From positions 1,054,001 to 1,118,000 of the forward strand of contig NZ_CP041783.1 in the NCBI RefSeq assembly GCF_007567505.1: DNA of 64,000 nucleotides. The letters are read 5' to 3'. Made by a program: the position numbers and the translations under genes. Below are positions 62,839 to 64,000 of the stretch, piece by piece. Under the pieces are notes generated by a model, which was not told the DNA's origin, did not search any database, and saw only the letters and a list, made by a program, of their open reading frames with translations. The first letter of the stretch is position 1. Each line of letters opens with the position of its first letter. The stretch comes from Shewanella donghaensis. Its GTDB lineage: Bacteria > Pseudomonadota > Gammaproteobacteria > Enterobacterales > Shewanellaceae.

Positions 62839-63780
62839 TTAATTCAATACCGTTTTTAATCGATCTTGAACTACACCAACTAATAAATCAGGTTGGAATT
62901 TAGAGATAAATTTATCACAACCGACCTTTTCAACCATCGCGTTATTAAAGCTACCACTTAAAGACGTATTTAAAGTGATATAAAGTGCGGCCATGCGCTC
63001 GTCAGCACGAATTTCTGATGTGAGCTTATAACCATCCATCTCTGGCATCTCTGCATCAGTGATCATCATCAGTAAGTCTTCAGCCACATTCTTACCATCA
63101 GCAACCCAAGATTTGAGTAAATTAAGTGCTTGAAGGCCATCTGACGCTTCAATAATTTCGATACCTAGAGGTGTTAAGGTATCGCGTACTTGTTTTCGAG
63201 CCGTAGAAGAATCATCAACAATAAGTACTTTTCTACCCAGCATATGAGTAGCCAAATCTTCATCCAACACGCCTTCTGACAAGGTAATATCATAATCAAT
63301 GATTTCGGCTAAGACTTTTTCAACATCAATAATTGACACTAATCTTTCAACGCCGTTGTCTTGAAGCTTAGTAATCGCTGTAAGGTAGTTATTTGGACCG
63401 GCGAATTTGGGTGGTGGCATAATGTCACTCCATGTCATATTGACAATGTGTTCCACTTTACCCACCAAAAAGCCCTGCACACTGCGGTTATATTCTGTGA
63501 TGATCAAATTACAATCTTCAGATACCGGCATTGGACTAAAACCAATAGCACCACGCAGATTAATCACCGGAATAGATAAGCCACGGATATTAGCGACACC
63601 ACTAATACTCGGATTACTACCTGGTAATGCGCTTAATGTCGGCAGTTTGACGACTTCTTTTACTTTGAATACATTGATCGCAAAAAGTTGAGTTGCGCTG
63701 ATTTTGAACAATAGTAATTCCAAACGATTCTCGCCCACTAACTTGGTACGCTGATCGACACTATCTAGAACTTTTTTCAT
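62839..63780 (-). CDS. cheV: Chemotaxis protein CheV (CheW-receiver fusion)
   Basis: A 313-residue cytoplasmic coupling protein of the chemotaxis array. A CheW-like domain (about 20-165: LLFKISATQLFAINVFKVKE, then VANIRGLSIPVINLRGAIG) joins receptors to CheA. The receiver domain (about 185-310: VLIVDDSSTARKQVRD, phospho-acceptor Asp in MITDAEMPEMDGY, LNTSLSGS) can be phosphorylated to tune adaptation. Length matches other gammaproteobacterial CheV. It is a single gene with no other chemotaxis genes beside it, as usual for cheV. Confidence 0.94.
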   Translation of the reverse strand: MKKVLDSVDQRTKLVGENRLELLLFKISATQLFAINVFKVKEVVKLPTLSALPGSNPSISGVANIRGLSIPVINLRGAIGFSPMPVSEDCNLIITEYNRSVQGFLVGKVEHIVNMTWSDIMPPPKFAGPNNYLTAITKLQDNGVERLVSIIDVEKVLAEIIDYDITLSEGVLDEDLATHMLGRKVLIVDDSSTARKQVRDTLTPLGIEIIEASDGLQALNLLKSWVADGKNVAEDLLMMITDAEMPEMDGYKLTSEIRADERMAALYITLNTSLSGSFNNAMVEKVGCDKFISKFQPDLLVGVVQDRLKTVLN

Positions 63781-64000
63781 TTTTATATCTCGGTTAACTC
63801 AACTTTACATCTATGATGAATTATAAGGCTATTTATACAAAAAAACTGTTAGGTTAAATAGAATAAATCTAATAATTTATGATCAAGACATCATTTAGAC
63901 TGTTTATTGCTCAAAGTCATTTCAATACAGATCTTATCGGCAAAAAGGTTCGTAACATTAATAAATAGAGTTAATGATTCAAAATTATTCTAAAAATAAA
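63781..64000. other. Upstream region of cheV
   Basis: AT-rich sequence holding the cheV promoter. I see no gene or clear sigma factor motif here. Confidence 0.4.

Overview
The window looks like a chromosomal segment of a Shewanella-type gammaproteobacterium. It is AT-rich (about 40% G+C by eye) and mostly coding. The gene set fits that group: a cis/trans fatty acid isomerase, the ydbH-ynbE-ydbL envelope operon, ppsA/ppsR, ilvIH, YdiJ, RlmI, SlyD with a His tail, CheV, and several small families typical of marine gammaproteobacteria (DUF1285, DUF938, DUF2750). I see no prophage, insertion sequence, CRISPR array, rRNA or tRNA. Species assignment is inference.

Layout. 1-5.2 kb: end of a leucine dehydrogenase gene, a CBS-domain protein, small envelope proteins and an acyl-CoA thioesterase. 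These are separated by two gene-poor stretches: a degenerate interspersed repeat (about 2.7-3.44 kb) and a decayed ndh (NADH dehydrogenase) 3' end carrying a 9-bp tandem expansion. 5.2-10.9 kb: cti, rlmI, a secreted UPF0319-like protein and a small zinc-ribbon membrane protein. 10.9-13.9 kb: a LysR regulator divergent from a DJ-1/PfpI plus YqhD-type aldehyde reductase pair, a likely carbonyl-detoxification unit. 14.2-19.4 kb: a TetR/RND-efflux operon, then a MarR regulator. 20-28.4 kb: YdiJ with DUF1285, the divergent ppsA/ppsR pair, and a DAHP synthase.

28.4-41.8 kb: an HD-GYP protein, a TPR/TonB C-terminal periplasmic protein, a histidine phosphatase, a second thioesterase, an outer-membrane-like protein, a LuxR-type response regulator followed by a DUF938 methyltransferase-like gene without a normal start codon, a hexose-phosphate mutarotase, the ydbH-ynbE-ydbL operon and a solute-binding protein. 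41.7-49.1 kb: GNAT, Bcr/CflA and LysE transporters, ilvIH with a hairpin-rich leader, and an RhlE-type helicase. 49.3-52.9 kb: a redox/stress cluster with SoxR, a textbook SoxR promoter pointing at a small unknown gene plus two VOC proteins, a cupin, a membrane-anchored HEPN-like protein, and an Hsp20 gene with a ROSE-like leader. 53.2-63.8 kb: two paralogous UshA-like lipoproteins around an esterase, a glutathionyl-hydroquinone reductase, SlyD, a lytic transglycosylase, DUF2750, a zinc-cysteine protein and CheV.

The most distinctive item is the divergent SoxR promoter at 50455-50485. It matches the soxS promoter architecture (TTTACC, 19-bp spacer, TATAGT) but drives an undescribed 62-residue protein and two VOC proteins instead of soxS.
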